A stretch of 58,663 nucleotides of DNA, from positions 1 through 58,663 of the forward strand of contig NBMI01000084.1 of assembly GCA_002085445.1 (NCBI GenBank). The letters run 5' to 3'. Source of the stretch: Candidatus Parabeggiatoa sp. nov. 2 (lineage in GTDB: Bacteria > Pseudomonadota > Gammaproteobacteria > Beggiatoales > Beggiatoaceae). Made by a program: the position numbers and the translations under genes. The notes beneath the pieces were generated by a model that ran no database searches, was not told where the DNA came from, and saw only the letters and a list, made by a program, of their open reading frames with translations. Below, piece after piece: positions 34,612 through 43,620 of the stretch; the first letter of the stretch is position 1; each line of letters opens with the position of its first letter.

Positions 34612-37164
34612 ATGAAAAATTTATTGATATTAATATTGTTGTTATCTGCTTGGAATTGTAGCGCAGATGTCACTTCATCTAGCCAAACGGTTGAAAATGA
34701 CGCGAGTAATTTTCCTCCGGTTGAAAATGACGCGAGTAATTTTCCCCGATTTGAAAACGGGGCTGGTCATTTTTCTCCGCCGGCTGGCGCGGATAACTTT
34801 TCTCCGTTTGAAAACGGCGCGTTTAACTTTCCTTCCCCGGAAAAAGGCGGACTAGGCGACATTTCTGAGGTGTTGCCTCCAGATGTGGCTTTTGTGTTTT
34901 CAACCCATCTGGAAAGTCCTACCGTTTTGGTGGCGCAATGGCAAATTGCTGATGGGTATTATTTGTACCGCGATCAATTTAAATTTGCATTCAAGGGCGG
35001 TGGTGTGTTAGGCGAGGCCCAATTTCCGCCGGGCACAATTAAGGATGACATTAAATATGGGCGTATCGAAGTTTATGAGCATGCCCTAGAGGTTAAATTG
35101 CCCATTCAGGATAGTCAAGGCTTAGACACTCTGACAATCGAAACCCGTTATCAAGGGTGTGCCGCGGATCGGATGTGTTATCCGCCCATCGAAAAAACGG
35201 CCCAAGTGACTTTGCCAGACACTGCGCCTTCTGTCCAAGTTGCGGCGGCCGATAATCCAATTATTAAAGAAAATCAATCAAATAGCGGTTGGTTAAGTAC
35301 GCCAAGCGAGACATCTGATACGCACAGTGGCGGTTTGAGTGCGCCAAGCGAGGCTTCTGACAGTCAATCAAATAGCGGCGAGTTGAGTACGCCAAGCGAG
35401 GTTTCTGACAAGAAATCAGCGGAGGCGACAACCCTGAGCGATTTGGGCAATGCCGCCGAGCGGGTGGGCAATGCTAACAAGTTTCTGAAGGTGGACGAAG
35501 CGTTTGTGTTTTCGGCCGAATGGATAAACCCTTCCTCTTTGGTTGTGCGCTGGAAAATGGCTGAGGGCTATTATTTATATCGGGATAAATTGAAATTTTC
35601 CCTAGAAAGCGGTGGCAAATTGGGCAGTCCACAATTACCGCCGTCTCTCGTTAAAACAGATCCAATTCTTGGCGATTTCCAAATCTATCAGCAGCCATTA
35701 CTTGAAATAATGCTGCCCATCCAAACGGATGGACAACAAAATGTTACCTTGAGTGCTGAATATCAAGGCTGCGCCGTTGCCGGTTTATGTTATCCAGCGA
35801 TAACAAAAGTGGTGGACTTACAATTAGGCAAGGGCGGTGCGATGTCTGAGCAAGATCGTCTTGCCAATATGCTCGCGAGTGCCAATCTATGGTACACCCT
35901 TATGGTGTTTTTCGGTTTGGGGCTATTGTTGTCTTTGACGCCCTGCGTTTTTCCGATGATTCCCATTTTGTCTAGCATCATCGTCGGGCAAGGTAAACAA
36001 GTCACCACTTATAACGCGTTTATCATGTCGCTCACTTATGTGTTAGCGATGGCATTGACTTACGCCGTTGTCGGCGTGTTGACGGGATTGCTGGGCGAAA
36101 ATATACAAGCCGCTTTTCAAAATCCTTGGGTATTGGTCAGTTTTGCGCTGGTATTTGTCGCGTTGGCTTTCTCCATGTTTGGTTTTTATGAGTTGCAAAT
36201 GCCCAGCGCTTTGCAAACTAAACTCACTGCGCTGAGCAATCGCCAACAAGGCGGCACTTTGATAGGGGTGGCAATCATGGGCGTGTTATCGGCAATTATT
36301 GTCGGGCCTTGTGTTGCCGCGCCTTTGGTAGGGGCATTGATTTATATCGGCCAAACTGGCGACGCGCTACTCGGTGGACTGGCCCTATTTTCTATGAGCC
36401 TTGGTATGGGTATTCCCTTGATTTTAGTGGGTATTTCCGCCGGCCATTTGTTACCCAAGGCCGCTCAATGGATGGATAGCGTTAAGGCCATTTTCGGAGT
36501 GATGTTATTGGCTGTCGCCTTATGGATGCTTGAGCGAATCATCCCTGGCGAAGTGACGATGTTGTTATGGGCGAGTTTGTTAATCGTGTCGGCCGTGTAT
36601 ATGGGCGCGTTGGAAAGTCTCCCGGCTGGCGTGTCTGGTTGGCGCAAACTGTGGAAAGGCTTGGGGCTGATTTTTATGGTGTATGGCATTTTGCTGATGA
36701 TTGGCGCTGCCAGCGGCAATGTTAATCTTTTGCAACCGTTGCACAATTTCAGACTTGGCAATAATTCCACGGCGGCCGCGTCTAGCGCGGAATCGGCCTT
36801 ACAGTTTAAACCCATCAAAGGTGTGGACGGATTAGAACGTGAACTGGCGGCCGCCAAAGCACAGAATAAACCGGTGATGCTAGACTTCTACGCCGACTGG
36901 TGCATTTCTTGTAAGGAGATGGAAAATTTCACGTTTACTGAGGCCGGGGTGCAAGAATTATTTGCTAATTTTGTGCGATTGCAGGCCGATGTCACACCCA
37001 ATGATGAACAAGACAAAGCCTTGTACAAACGCTTTGGCATTTTTGGGCCGCCGGTTATCTTGTTTTTTGATAGCAATGGGCAAGAACAACGGGCTTACCG
37101 CATCGTTGGATTTATGTCCGCCGAGGAATTTCGCCAACATCTGAAAAAGGTCATTCAACCATGA
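34612..37164 (+). CDS. dsbD: Thiol:disulfide interchange protein DsbD with two N-terminal alpha domains
   Basis: DsbD carries electrons from cytosolic thioredoxin across the inner membrane to periplasmic thiol proteins. From ATG 34612 the product is about 850 aa, against about 565 in E. coli. It has a signal peptide, a low-complexity stretch of repeated ENDASNFP-like units, a first alpha domain (about 85-200; QGCAADRMCYPP), a repetitive Ser-rich linker, a second alpha domain (about 285-405; QGCAVAGLCYPA), the membrane beta domain (SLTPCVFPMIP and GPCVAAP cysteines) and a gamma thioredoxin domain (DWCISC). Both alpha domains keep their two Cys. The upstream in-frame extension to 34417 is repeat-derived. 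The stop overlaps the next gene by 4 nt. Confidence 0.93.
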   Translation: MKNLLILILLLSAWNCSADVTSSSQTVENDASNFPPVENDASNFPRFENGAGHFSPPAGADNFSPFENGAFNFPSPEKGGLGDISEVLPPDVAFVFSTHLESPTVLVAQWQIADGYYLYRDQFKFAFKGGGVLGEAQFPPGTIKDDIKYGRIEVYEHALEVKLPIQDSQGLDTLTIETRYQGCAADRMCYPPIEKTAQVTLPDTAPSVQVAAADNPIIKENQSNSGWLSTPSETSDTHSGGLSAPSEASDSQSNSGELSTPSEVSDKKSAEATTLSDLGNAAERVGNANKFLKVDEAFVFSAEWINPSSLVVRWKMAEGYYLYRDKLKFSLESGGKLGSPQLPPSLVKTDPILGDFQIYQQPLLEIMLPIQTDGQQNVTLSAEYQGCAVAGLCYPAITKVVDLQLGKGGAMSEQDRLANMLASANLWYTLMVFFGLGLLLSLTPCVFPMIPILSSIIVGQGKQVTTYNAFIMSLTYVLAMALTYAVVGVLTGLLGENIQAAFQNPWVLVSFALVFVALAFSMFGFYELQMPSALQTKLTALSNRQQGGTLIGVAIMGVLSAIIVGPCVAAPLVGALIYIGQTGDALLGGLALFSMSLGMGIPLILVGISAGHLLPKAAQWMDSVKAIFGVMLLAVALWMLERIIPGEVTMLLWASLLIVSAVYMGALESLPAGVSGWRKLWKGLGLIFMVYGILLMIGAASGNVNLLQPLHNFRLGNNSTAAASSAESALQFKPIKGVDGLERELAAAKAQNKPVMLDFYADWCISCKEMENFTFTEAGVQELFANFVRLQADVTPNDEQDKALYKRFGIFGPPVILFFDSNGQEQRAYRIVGFMSAEEFRQHLKKVIQP

Positions 37165-37691
37165 TGAAACCCAATCCTTTTGTTCTATTAACGGGCCTAA
37201 TAATTGTCTGCATAGTGAGCATTGCTGGATACCTGTGGTACAAGCACCCACCGCAAACGGAAGAAATTTCTTCGCATCGCCCGGATTTTAGCCTACCAGA
37301 TTTGCAAGGAAAAATCCGTAGCAATTCAGAATGGGATGGCAAAGTTGTGATCGTCAACTTTTGGGCAACTTGGTGTCCACCCTGTATCAAAGAAATTCCG
37401 ATGTTTATCAAATTGCAAGAAAAATATGCCGAGCGCGGTTTACAGTTTGTGGGTATTGCCACCAATGATCATTATAAAGCGGTTGCCGATTTTGTGGAGA
37501 ACAACGGCATCAATTATCCGGTGCTAATTGGTGAACAGGAGGCTGTTGACGTTGCCATCAGTTTTGGTAATCGTATTGCGGGCTTGCCGTTTACGGTGGT
37601 TATTGATCGTAAAGGTGATATTGTTTTTCGGCACATCGGCGAAATGGAGCGACAAGAAACTGAGCAAATCATTTTGCCACTTTTTCAGTGA
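37161..37691 (+). CDS. TlpA/ResA-like membrane-anchored thioredoxin
   Basis: The 176-aa protein has an N-terminal membrane anchor (about residues 8-27) and a periplasmic thioredoxin-like domain with NFWATWCPPCIKE (CPPC active site near residue 73) and the cis-Pro region AGLPFTVV. Family members reduce c-type apocytochromes or other periplasmic disulfides. The ATGA overlap with dsbD means the two are co-translated, and DsbD is the natural electron donor. The heme motif in the kinase at 30331 shows the cell makes c-type heme proteins, one possible client pathway. Confidence 0.94.
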   Translation: MMKPNPFVLLTGLIIVCIVSIAGYLWYKHPPQTEEISSHRPDFSLPDLQGKIRSNSEWDGKVVIVNFWATWCPPCIKEIPMFIKLQEKYAERGLQFVGIATNDHYKAVADFVENNGINYPVLIGEQEAVDVAISFGNRIAGLPFTVVIDRKGDIVFRHIGEMERQETEQIILPLFQ

Positions 37692-38706
37692 TCAGTTATC
37701 AGTGTGAAGGAGTTAGTTTGGCAGGACTGTCGTCCGACTGAAGTTTGGCAGAGTAGTGAGACGCGGGCTCCGGTTATTTAGCTATTTTTTTGCAGGTTTT
37801 TGGAGTCAATATTTTTAAAAGGCCATAAAATACTCTATGTTTTCAAATTAAGTTATAGGCCTCTGTCGCGCTTTAAGGGAGAGACTTTTTGTCGGTGTTT
37901 TGTTGCTTAACGGCAATGGCATTGACGCACCAACCCGAAGGGGTTGAATGTGCATGAGTGGGTAAAAAAGTCTTTTAACATAACTAACGGTAATAATCGC
38001 TAAAGCGACTACTACAAACCGACTACTACAAACTAGGGAAGGGTTGCTGATCCCGTTCAAGAACCAGCAACTTAATTAATTTATCTCCAAAAATGGAAGA
38101 GTTCCATACTAAAAATTATACTTCAAAAAACCGCTACTCGCCACAGCAAGTGGTTTTCATTTCCCATTTCCCATTTCCCATTTCCCATTTTTCATTTCCC
38201 ACTGACTTACACCGGAGTCCAAGATTTATCTTGGACAAAATTCGTTTATCCGCGCAATTAGTTGTACTATCGACAAAATTCGATTATCCGCGTAATTCGT
38301 TGTACTAGCGCAATTAGTTGTACTAACGAAAAAATTCGTTTATCCGCGTAATTCGTTGTACTAGCGTAATTCGTTGTACTAGCGTAATTCGTTGTACTAG
38401 CGTAATTCGTTGTACTATCGCAATTAGTTGTACTAACGACAAAATTCGTTTATCGGCCCGTCATCCTAAGTACTACCCGCCAGTTGCACCAGACTTAACA
38501 CAATCAGCCAATCAATCAGACTAATAAACCTCCCACGTAAGGGATAACGCAATTGAGGGCCATATAATCGATTAGCTTAAGTCCACTTTTGCCAAAACAT
38601 CAGCCAATCAATCAGACTAATAAACCTCCCACGTAAGGGATAACCGCAATTGAGGGCCAGATGATTGACTAGTTTTAGTGTATTATCAATAAGTTGCGTA
38701 GAAATG
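37692..38706. repeat. Repeat-filled intergenic region
   Basis: It contains a TTTCCCA tandem tract (38157-38195), about eight copies of TCGTTTATCCGCGTAATTCG or CGTAATTCGTTGTACTA (38230-38455), and two copies of a block with CCAATCAATCAGACTAATAA and CTCCCACGTAAGGGATAA (38510-38545, 38601-38645). A decayed leader module is at 38041. No intact gene is seen. Confidence 0.75.
38041..38135 (+). pseudogene. Decayed copy of the leader module
   Basis: The sequence resembles the 5' element and start of the 46175 gene: hairpin GTTGCTG/CAGCAAC with a CCGTTCAA loop, then TTATCTCCAAAAATGG, and a run equivalent to ATGAAATCATACCTCAAAAAACC in which the ATG has become ACT. It is the leftmost of at least four leader copies between 38 and 46.3 kb. 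Confidence 0.55.
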
Positions 38707-38879
38707 TGTTGAAAATCAGCAGGTACTGCTGAAAATCAGCAGGTTGTTTTTTGACTAGATTATCAATCAGTTACGTCAATATGCCCAAAAATAGGTGCTG
38801 AAAATCAGCACATTTGCAAAACGCGATTTTTGTAACTGCTTGTTTTATAAAGAAACCCAAAGATGGCACAAAACCTGCA
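38707..38879 (+). promoter_or_regulatory. Sigma-54 promoter with palindromic activator sites and IHF-like site (1)
   Basis: Palindromic sites TGTTGAAAATCAGCA (38707-38721), TGCTGAAAATCAGCA (38727-38741) and again (38796-38810) precede a sigma-54 core TGGCACAAAACCTGCA (38864-38879) with exact GG-N10-GC spacing. TATCAATCAGTTA (38761-38773) matches the IHF consensus WATCAANNNNTTR. The arrangement matches that at 46868-47029: 20 bp between the first two sites and 34 bp from the second site to the IHF site. No gene follows closely; the next promoter block lies just downstream. Confidence 0.7.
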
Positions 38880-38901
38880 TAAGATTAGCACTTAAAAGAG
38901 C

Positions 38902-39056
38902 GGCTGAAAATCAGCAGCTCTATTTTTTACTTAATTATCAATCAGTTTTTATAACGAAAGTTCAAGATGGCACAAAACTGGGGCAACGCCCTTAGAGTCA
39001 ATCGTTATCAATAGAATTGCTATCTAAGTAGATTCAAAGATGGCACAAAATATGCA
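38902..39056 (+). promoter_or_regulatory. Sigma-54 promoter with activator and IHF-like sites (2)
   Basis: One activator-like site (GGCTGAAAATCAGCA, 38902-38916) is followed 34 bp later by TATCAATCAGTTT (38936-38948), one base off the IHF consensus. A core promoter TGGCACAAAATATGCA lies at 39041-39056 with GG-N10-GC. A degenerate TGGCAC at 38968 lacks the GC at the right distance. Transcription would start near 39068 and run through the structured element and the leader ORFs at 39220 and 39947. Confidence 0.65.
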
Positions 39057-39116
39057 ATTAATATATAATAGAAACTCTCACCAGACTCTATAATAGTTAT
39101 CTCGCATTAAACATCA

Positions 39117-39219
39117 TTGAGAAACGTTACCGAGCAGACCAACCCGGTAATATCATGCATAAGCCGCTGATTACGTTCAATAATCAGCCACTTAATTTAT
39201 CTCCAAAAGGAGTTTTACC
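39117..39219 (+). promoter_or_regulatory. Conserved structured 5' element, copy A
   Basis: The transcript can form hairpin 1 TTACCG/CGGTAA (39127-39149) and hairpin 2 GCTGATT/AATCAGC (39165-39188) with an ACGTTCAA loop, then TTATCTCCAAAAGGAG directly before the ATG at 39220. The same order and spacing occur at 39841-39946 and 46072-46174. Confidence 0.6.
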
Positions 39220-39297
39220 ATGAAATCATCTCTCAAAAAACCTGATCCCACAAAGATATATACCGGATTGGCACCAGCAGCCTTGGCAAAGCATTGA
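39220..39297 (+). pseudogene. Truncated leader ORF
   Basis: A 25-residue ORF begins MKSSLKKPDP like the prepilin leader at 46175 but then switches to GLAPAALAKH and stops. The tail sequence also ends a broken signal peptide at 43866 (GLAPAALAMH). It looks like a recombinant remnant although it keeps a good AAAAGGAG ribosome site. Confidence 0.5.
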
Positions 39298-39820
39298 CGG
39301 TGCCACGTTGTTCAGTACGAGCGTTTGGAATAGTCCTCAGCTTCCAAGTTTTAGTACAACGAATTACGCGGATAAACGAATTATTAGACACAATTGTGGG
39401 CCATGATATCTCTTTAGTACAACGAATTACGCGGATAAACGAATTACAATTGTGGGCCATGATATCTCTTTAGTACAACGAATTACGCGGATAAACGAAT
39501 TATTAGACACAATTGTGGGCCATGATATCTCTTTAGTACAACGAATTACGCGGATAAACGAATTAGACACAGTTGTGGGCCATGTCTTAATTTGAAAACT
39601 TCCAAAACGTTTTATGGCCCCCAAATTCCCGGTATCAATTGTATGTAATTGACGGAGTTTGTTTGTAGTAGGCGATTCATCGCCTACCGCGTAGTGGCTA
39701 AAATCACGACGACAAACTGCAAAACATTGACGGTGCCGCGTTGTCTTAGGTTTCTGAACGACTATAGCAATCACGACTTGTACGAGCGTTTGGAATAGTC
39801 CTCAGCTTCCAAGCAAAGTT
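39298..39820. repeat. Repeat block between leader copies
   Basis: Four copies join AGTACAACGAATTACGCGGA, TAAACGAATT and ACACAATTGTGGGCCATG (39352-39585). They are followed by a unit containing AAAACTTCCAAAACGTTTTA, ATTGACGGAGTTTGTTTGTA and GGCGATTCATCGCC (39590-39690) that recurs four to five times up to 45.8 kb. Confidence 0.8.
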
Positions 39821-39946
39821 GAACAACGTCATTGAGGAAACGTTACCGGGCAAGCCAACTCGGTAACAACTCGAAAAAGTTGCAGATTCCGTTCAATAAT
39901 CAGCAACTTATTTGTTATTTATCTCCAAAAATGAGGATTGTCACTC
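39821..39946 (+). promoter_or_regulatory. Conserved structured 5' element, copy B
   Basis: Hairpin 1 GTTACCG/CGGTAAC (39842-39867) and hairpin 2 AAGTTGC/GCAACTT (39877-39909, loop with CCGTTCAAT) precede the leader ATG at 39947. An upstream stem CAGCTT/AAGTTG (about 39803-39821) may add a third hairpin. The ribosome-site region reads ATCTCCAAAAATGAGGATTG. Confidence 0.6.
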
Positions 39947-40147
39947 ATGAAGTTAAACTTCAACAAACGTGATCCGGTGATACCGGACACCAACTTGGGG
40001 CCACTCCAAACACGACGGCGAAACTCTCTTGCCCAATGGGTAAGGAATGAGTTACTTGCTGGATTAGGCATTTTACCGATGGCGAGCTTAACCACTTCAA
40101 AAGCGGGGGCAAGTTCCTTGAACTCTCTATATCCTTCGTCAAGTTAG
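39947..40147 (+). CDS. Leader ORF with PVIPDTNLGP motif, in frame with the next gene
   Basis: The 66-residue ORF starts MKLNFNKRDPVIPDTNLGP, continues with a basic RRR stretch and a mildly hydrophobic segment, and stops at TAG 40145-40147. The downstream beta-propeller gene continues in exactly the same frame, so leader plus gene would be one 776-residue protein but for this one amber codon. The PVIPDTNLGP segment is shared with 45560 and 46175; between 39947 and 46175 its DNA differs only by synonymous changes. Whether it is a separate peptide, a lost N-terminus or a readthrough extension is open. The function is unknown. Confidence 0.6.
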   Translation: MKLNFNKRDPVIPDTNLGPLQTRRRNSLAQWVRNELLAGLGILPMASLTTSKAGASSLNSLYPSSS

Positions 40148-40156
40148 CGAAGTGTT

Positions 40157-42277
40157 GTGTTTTTGTTGGCTACGTTCATGATGGGAATGATGGCGATGGA
40201 GCGCAGCTTCGCATGGGGCGATTACACTTGGACAGAAATGACAAGCAACACTTCTGGTGATCTTGAGGGCGTATGGGGAAGTTCTGCAAGTGATATATTT
40301 GCCGTGGGTGAAGACGGTGTGATTGTTCACTATGACGGTAATCCAGAAGGCGAATGGGAAAATATGCCAATATCTCCTTCTCGTCCAAATTCGCTTCCTC
40401 AAAATTACAAGTGGAGATTTTTTGACATATGGGGAAGTTCGCCAACTAACGTGTTTGCGGTTGGTTATGGTTTGGGCGGCGCTATCTATCATTACGATGG
40501 AGATAGTTGGACAGAAATGAAAACTCCCTTCCAACCCACAAATCGTGGGATGTCATTTGATGGTATCTGGGGAAATTCAGCAACTAATGTGTTTGTTGTT
40601 GGAAGTGGCGGCGCAATTCTCCATTATAACGGGGAAACTTGGTCCAAAATGAGCAACAAGAGTTCCTATCGTTTTCATCATCTCAATGGTGTATGGGGAA
40701 GTTCAGCAAATGATGTGTTTGCGGTTGGTAATAATGGTAATGGGACAGGTGGCACTATCCTCCACTATGATGGTAGTGAATGGAAAGAGCAGAAAACAAC
40801 CACAGAGTATCTTCGGGGGGTATGGGGAACTTCCAGCAACAATGTGTTTGCATTTGGCAGACGTGGGACCATTTTACACTACGACGGAGAAAAGTGGACT
40901 GAACAAAGTAGCGGGACTTCTGGGCATCTTCTTAATGCCTGGGGGAGTTCCGAAGACAATGTTTTGGCTGTTCTTTCTTCAAGTGGTCAAATGTCCCACT
41001 ACAATGGCAGTCATTGGAAAACTCGTTGGAAATCCGATTTCAATGAAATCTTTGAAGATATATGGGGAGTCAGAGGCGATGTGTTTGTAGTTGGTTGGAG
41101 CGGCACCATTTTACACGGGCACGACGATAGCATAGTAAACGTCGCGCAGGCCTCGTGCCAACTCTACGCCGTGCATGATGAAAAACGCAATGACTCGCAG
41201 TTCTTTACCGTGAGTCTTGATGATCTCACAGTTAGCGAGTTAGGCCCGATGTACAAGGGACACGATATTGAGAGCCTTGCCATTCATCCCGAAACCAACA
41301 TGATTTACGCCGCGTCGGGGGATGATGTGACGAATGGGAAACCGGGACACTTCTATAGAGTGGATGGTGAAACGGGTGAACTCATCCCAGTCGGAAGCAC
41401 TGGCTTCAACGAAATCGAAGACCTAGCATTTAGCCCAGATGGGACATTATATGCGTGGGCCAAAGGCGAAGGCCTGATAACGATTGACCTTGCAACGGGT
41501 AAGGGTACTTTGGTATTCCCTGATAAAACGCCAATAGAAGGGCTGACCTTGAAGAAGAACGAAGGCAATGTCTTTTTTGGGGCCGTCGGCACCGATCTCT
41601 TGCGATATGACGGGGCTACCGATACCTTAGAAGTGATTTGCCCCAACGGCCTACTCGGCGAGACGGAAGCGTTAGAAATAATGCCAGACGGCCTCCTGAA
41701 ACCAGACGGCCAGTTGCTGGTTGGCACCCACAATGTGCCTTTTGGCTTACACGCCTTTGATGCCCAAACGTGTCAAGTCATTGAGGCCGATGAAACGCTG
41801 AGCAATCAGTATAATGATGTAGAAGGTATCGCGGTGCCGGTTGCGGCTTGTAGTAGTACGTCATCGTCTTGCGCGGCCTTAGCCCAAGAAGACTTACAAG
41901 TCTTTGAAGCCATTTTTATGGAACCGTTTGTCCTCTACATGGCTATCAGAAGCATGGTTGTTGTGGATTATGACATTACGGGAGAATGGCCTATCCCACT
42001 CTCTACAAGTATAACACCACCAACCGGTAACTACACCGCTGGCTTTGTATCTGGCCCGTTACACCTTGAAGCCACGATGAGAAGCCAAGCTGAACTGGAG
42101 GCAGCACTGGCAGCCTTTAACCTAGATAAGGCTAACAAAGCCTGTCTAGCAGAAGTCGCCGGCAAAGTCATCCGTTTCAATTTCAATCCAAGCACCAGAA
42201 TCTGGTCATGTAGTGTTAATCTACCTAACGGTGTACCACCACAACATCTGGACTTGTTCCCGATGAAATGTGATTAA
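40157..42277 (+). CDS. Secreted beta-propeller protein with pilin-head-like C-terminal domain
   Basis: The 706-aa product from GTG 40157 has a signal peptide ending SFA (about residue 19). About seven WGSSxxDVFAVG ... GTILHYDG ... W repeats follow (residues 35-320), the pattern of a secreted beta-propeller. A second propeller-like region (about 330-570; ESLAIHPETNMIYAA, EDLAFSPDGTLYAW) comes next, then a C-terminal domain (about 575-706). That domain reads like a type IV pilin head without the N-terminal helix: VVVDYDITGEWP (compare [11 protein letters not shown]), AGKVIRFNFNP (compare LTLRP) and a late W-C ... FPMKC pair (compare WVC ... LPLNC). The frame is open upstream to 39947 apart from one TAG. 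A surface role is inferred. Confidence 0.8.
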   Translation: MFLLATFMMGMMAMERSFAWGDYTWTEMTSNTSGDLEGVWGSSASDIFAVGEDGVIVHYDGNPEGEWENMPISPSRPNSLPQNYKWRFFDIWGSSPTNVFAVGYGLGGAIYHYDGDSWTEMKTPFQPTNRGMSFDGIWGNSATNVFVVGSGGAILHYNGETWSKMSNKSSYRFHHLNGVWGSSANDVFAVGNNGNGTGGTILHYDGSEWKEQKTTTEYLRGVWGTSSNNVFAFGRRGTILHYDGEKWTEQSSGTSGHLLNAWGSSEDNVLAVLSSSGQMSHYNGSHWKTRWKSDFNEIFEDIWGVRGDVFVVGWSGTILHGHDDSIVNVAQASCQLYAVHDEKRNDSQFFTVSLDDLTVSELGPMYKGHDIESLAIHPETNMIYAASGDDVTNGKPGHFYRVDGETGELIPVGSTGFNEIEDLAFSPDGTLYAWAKGEGLITIDLATGKGTLVFPDKTPIEGLTLKKNEGNVFFGAVGTDLLRYDGATDTLEVICPNGLLGETEALEIMPDGLLKPDGQLLVGTHNVPFGLHAFDAQTCQVIEADETLSNQYNDVEGIAVPVAACSSTSSSCAALAQEDLQVFEAIFMEPFVLYMAIRSMVVVDYDITGEWPIPLSTSITPPTGNYTAGFVSGPLHLEATMRSQAELEAALAAFNLDKANKACLAEVAGKVIRFNFNPSTRIWSCSVNLPNGVPPQHLDLFPMKCD

Positions 42278-42949
42278 TGGCCTAATCCTCTGGAGTCCAA
42301 CGCTTGCTGCTTTGGACTTCATGCAATGTTAATATCAATGCCATTAAGTTAAACTTTTTATCCGTTTATTTCGAGTATCCGTTGTACTGTATTATTTGTT
42401 TAGTACAACTAATTACGCGGATAAACGAATTATTAGACACAATTGTGGGCCAAGTCTTAATTTGAAAACTTCCAAAACGTTTTATGGCCCCCAAATCCCC
42501 GGTATCAATTGTATGTAATTGACGGAGTTTGTTTGTAGTAGGCGATTCATCGCCTACCTAGGTTTCTGAACGACTATAGCAATCACGAGCGTTTGGAATA
42601 GTACACGACGGCGGAAATTCCTTTTGAGGGCCAGTAGGCTTTAGCCTACAGGGCCAGTAGGCTTTAGCCTACTTGAGCTTTTAGACGACGGCTTTAGCCG
42701 TTGGCTTTAGACTGTTATCATTTCGCATAGCTTCGATCCACAGTAACTGCTTACGCGAGATAACGTAGTTTGTCTTTCCGCTACGGCACCCTGAAAGGCA
42801 CTTTTGACCTACTTGAGCTCTTAGACGACGGCTTTAGCCGTTGGCTTTAGATGCCCAAGATAAATCTTGGACTCCGGACTAAATCTAAGGCGATTTTTTG
42901 AAAATATTTATCTGAAAATCTATAGCGCAATTTTCTTGGACTCCGGACG
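42278..42949. repeat. Repeat block
   Basis: It begins with a GGAGTCCAACGCTTGCTGCT repeat ending in the MITE end CAATGCCATTAAGTT (42290-42352), which recurs at 44933-44992 inside the PKD gene. The AAAACTTCCAAAACGTTTTA unit, TAGGCTTTAGCCTAC palindromes (42645-42672) and GACGGCTTTAGCCGTTGGC palindromes (42694, 42824) follow. No gene was found. Confidence 0.75.
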
Positions 42950-43103
42950 AGTTAGAAAATCAACACATTTGCAAAACGCGATTTTTGTAACTGCTTGTTT
43001 TATAAATAAACTCAAAGATGGCACCAAACATGCGACAGATTAGCAATTAAAAGAGCGGCTGAAAATCAGCAGTTCTATTTTTTACGTCATTATCAATCAG
43101 TTT
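42950..43103 (+). promoter_or_regulatory. Sigma-54 promoter with activator and IHF-like sites (3)
   Basis: This block is homologous to 38796-38970. It has a degraded first palindrome (GTTAGAAAATCAACAC, 42950-42965) and the core TGGCACCAAACATGCG (43019-43034) with GG-N10-GC. An activator-like site GGCTGAAAATCAGCA (43057-43071) is followed after 34 bp by TATCAATCAGTTT (43091-43103). The gene at 43122 begins inside the copied TGGCAC-like motif (ATGGCACAG), so the block supplied both promoter and start codon. Confidence 0.65.
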
Positions 43104-43121
43104 TTATAACGACAGTTCAAG

Positions 43122-43538
43122 ATGGCACAGATGTATAAAATAGAAAAAAAAGATAACAATATATACAAACTAACCTTTGAGGCTTTCATTAATGCTAATG
43201 AAATGAAGCTTTGGGTTGAAGAATCTAAAAGAGCACTTATCATGGCACCAAAAGAGTTTGGTGTCTTTGTGGATATGCGTGGTTTACAACCATTGTCTAA
43301 AGACGCACAAGTTTATATGCAGGAAGGTCAACGATTATACAAAAAGAAGGGAATGATTAGAAGCGTTGTAATTCTTGGCAATGCACTTACTACAATGCAA
43401 TTTAGACGAATTGGAAAAGAAACGGGCATATCTCAATGGGAAAAATATATTAATTATTCATCCACACCAGACTGGGAAAAATTGGGTATAGATTGGATTA
43501 CAAAAGGGATTGAGATTGATCTAGATGAGTTTAGTTAA
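43122..43538 (+). CDS. STAS-like domain protein
   Basis: The 138-aa soluble protein resembles the SpoIIAA/STAS-like fold (an early YKIEKKDNNIYKLTFEAFIN strand pair, helix NEMKLWVEESKRAL, strand FGVFVDMRG, then a helix and IRSVVILGN). No phospho-serine site is obvious, and the assignment rests on fold-like pattern alone. It lies 88 bp downstream of a perfect sigma-54 core, next to surface-protein genes. A regulatory or adaptor role is possible. The ATG at 43122 lacks a clear ribosome site. Confidence 0.6.
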   Translation: MAQMYKIEKKDNNIYKLTFEAFINANEMKLWVEESKRALIMAPKEFGVFVDMRGLQPLSKDAQVYMQEGQRLYKKKGMIRSVVILGNALTTMQFRRIGKETGISQWEKYINYSSTPDWEKLGIDWITKGIEIDLDEFS

Positions 43539-43620
43539 TCAATCAAGAAAGCCCTAACTATACTTAGCACGGGCACAACTTGCACTTTTGTATGAGAATC
43601 AGAGTTTGGTATCTTATTGA

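Noticed and set aside
39117..39219. c-di-GMP (GEMM-I) riboswitch
   Set aside because: GTTACCG recalls the end of GEMM, but the conserved GCAAA and GACGCAAAGCC parts are missing, so only an unnamed structured element is claimed.
39938..40147. Start of the leader ORF at TTG 39938
   Set aside because: ATG 39947 matches the start of the other leader copies and follows the conserved upstream element.
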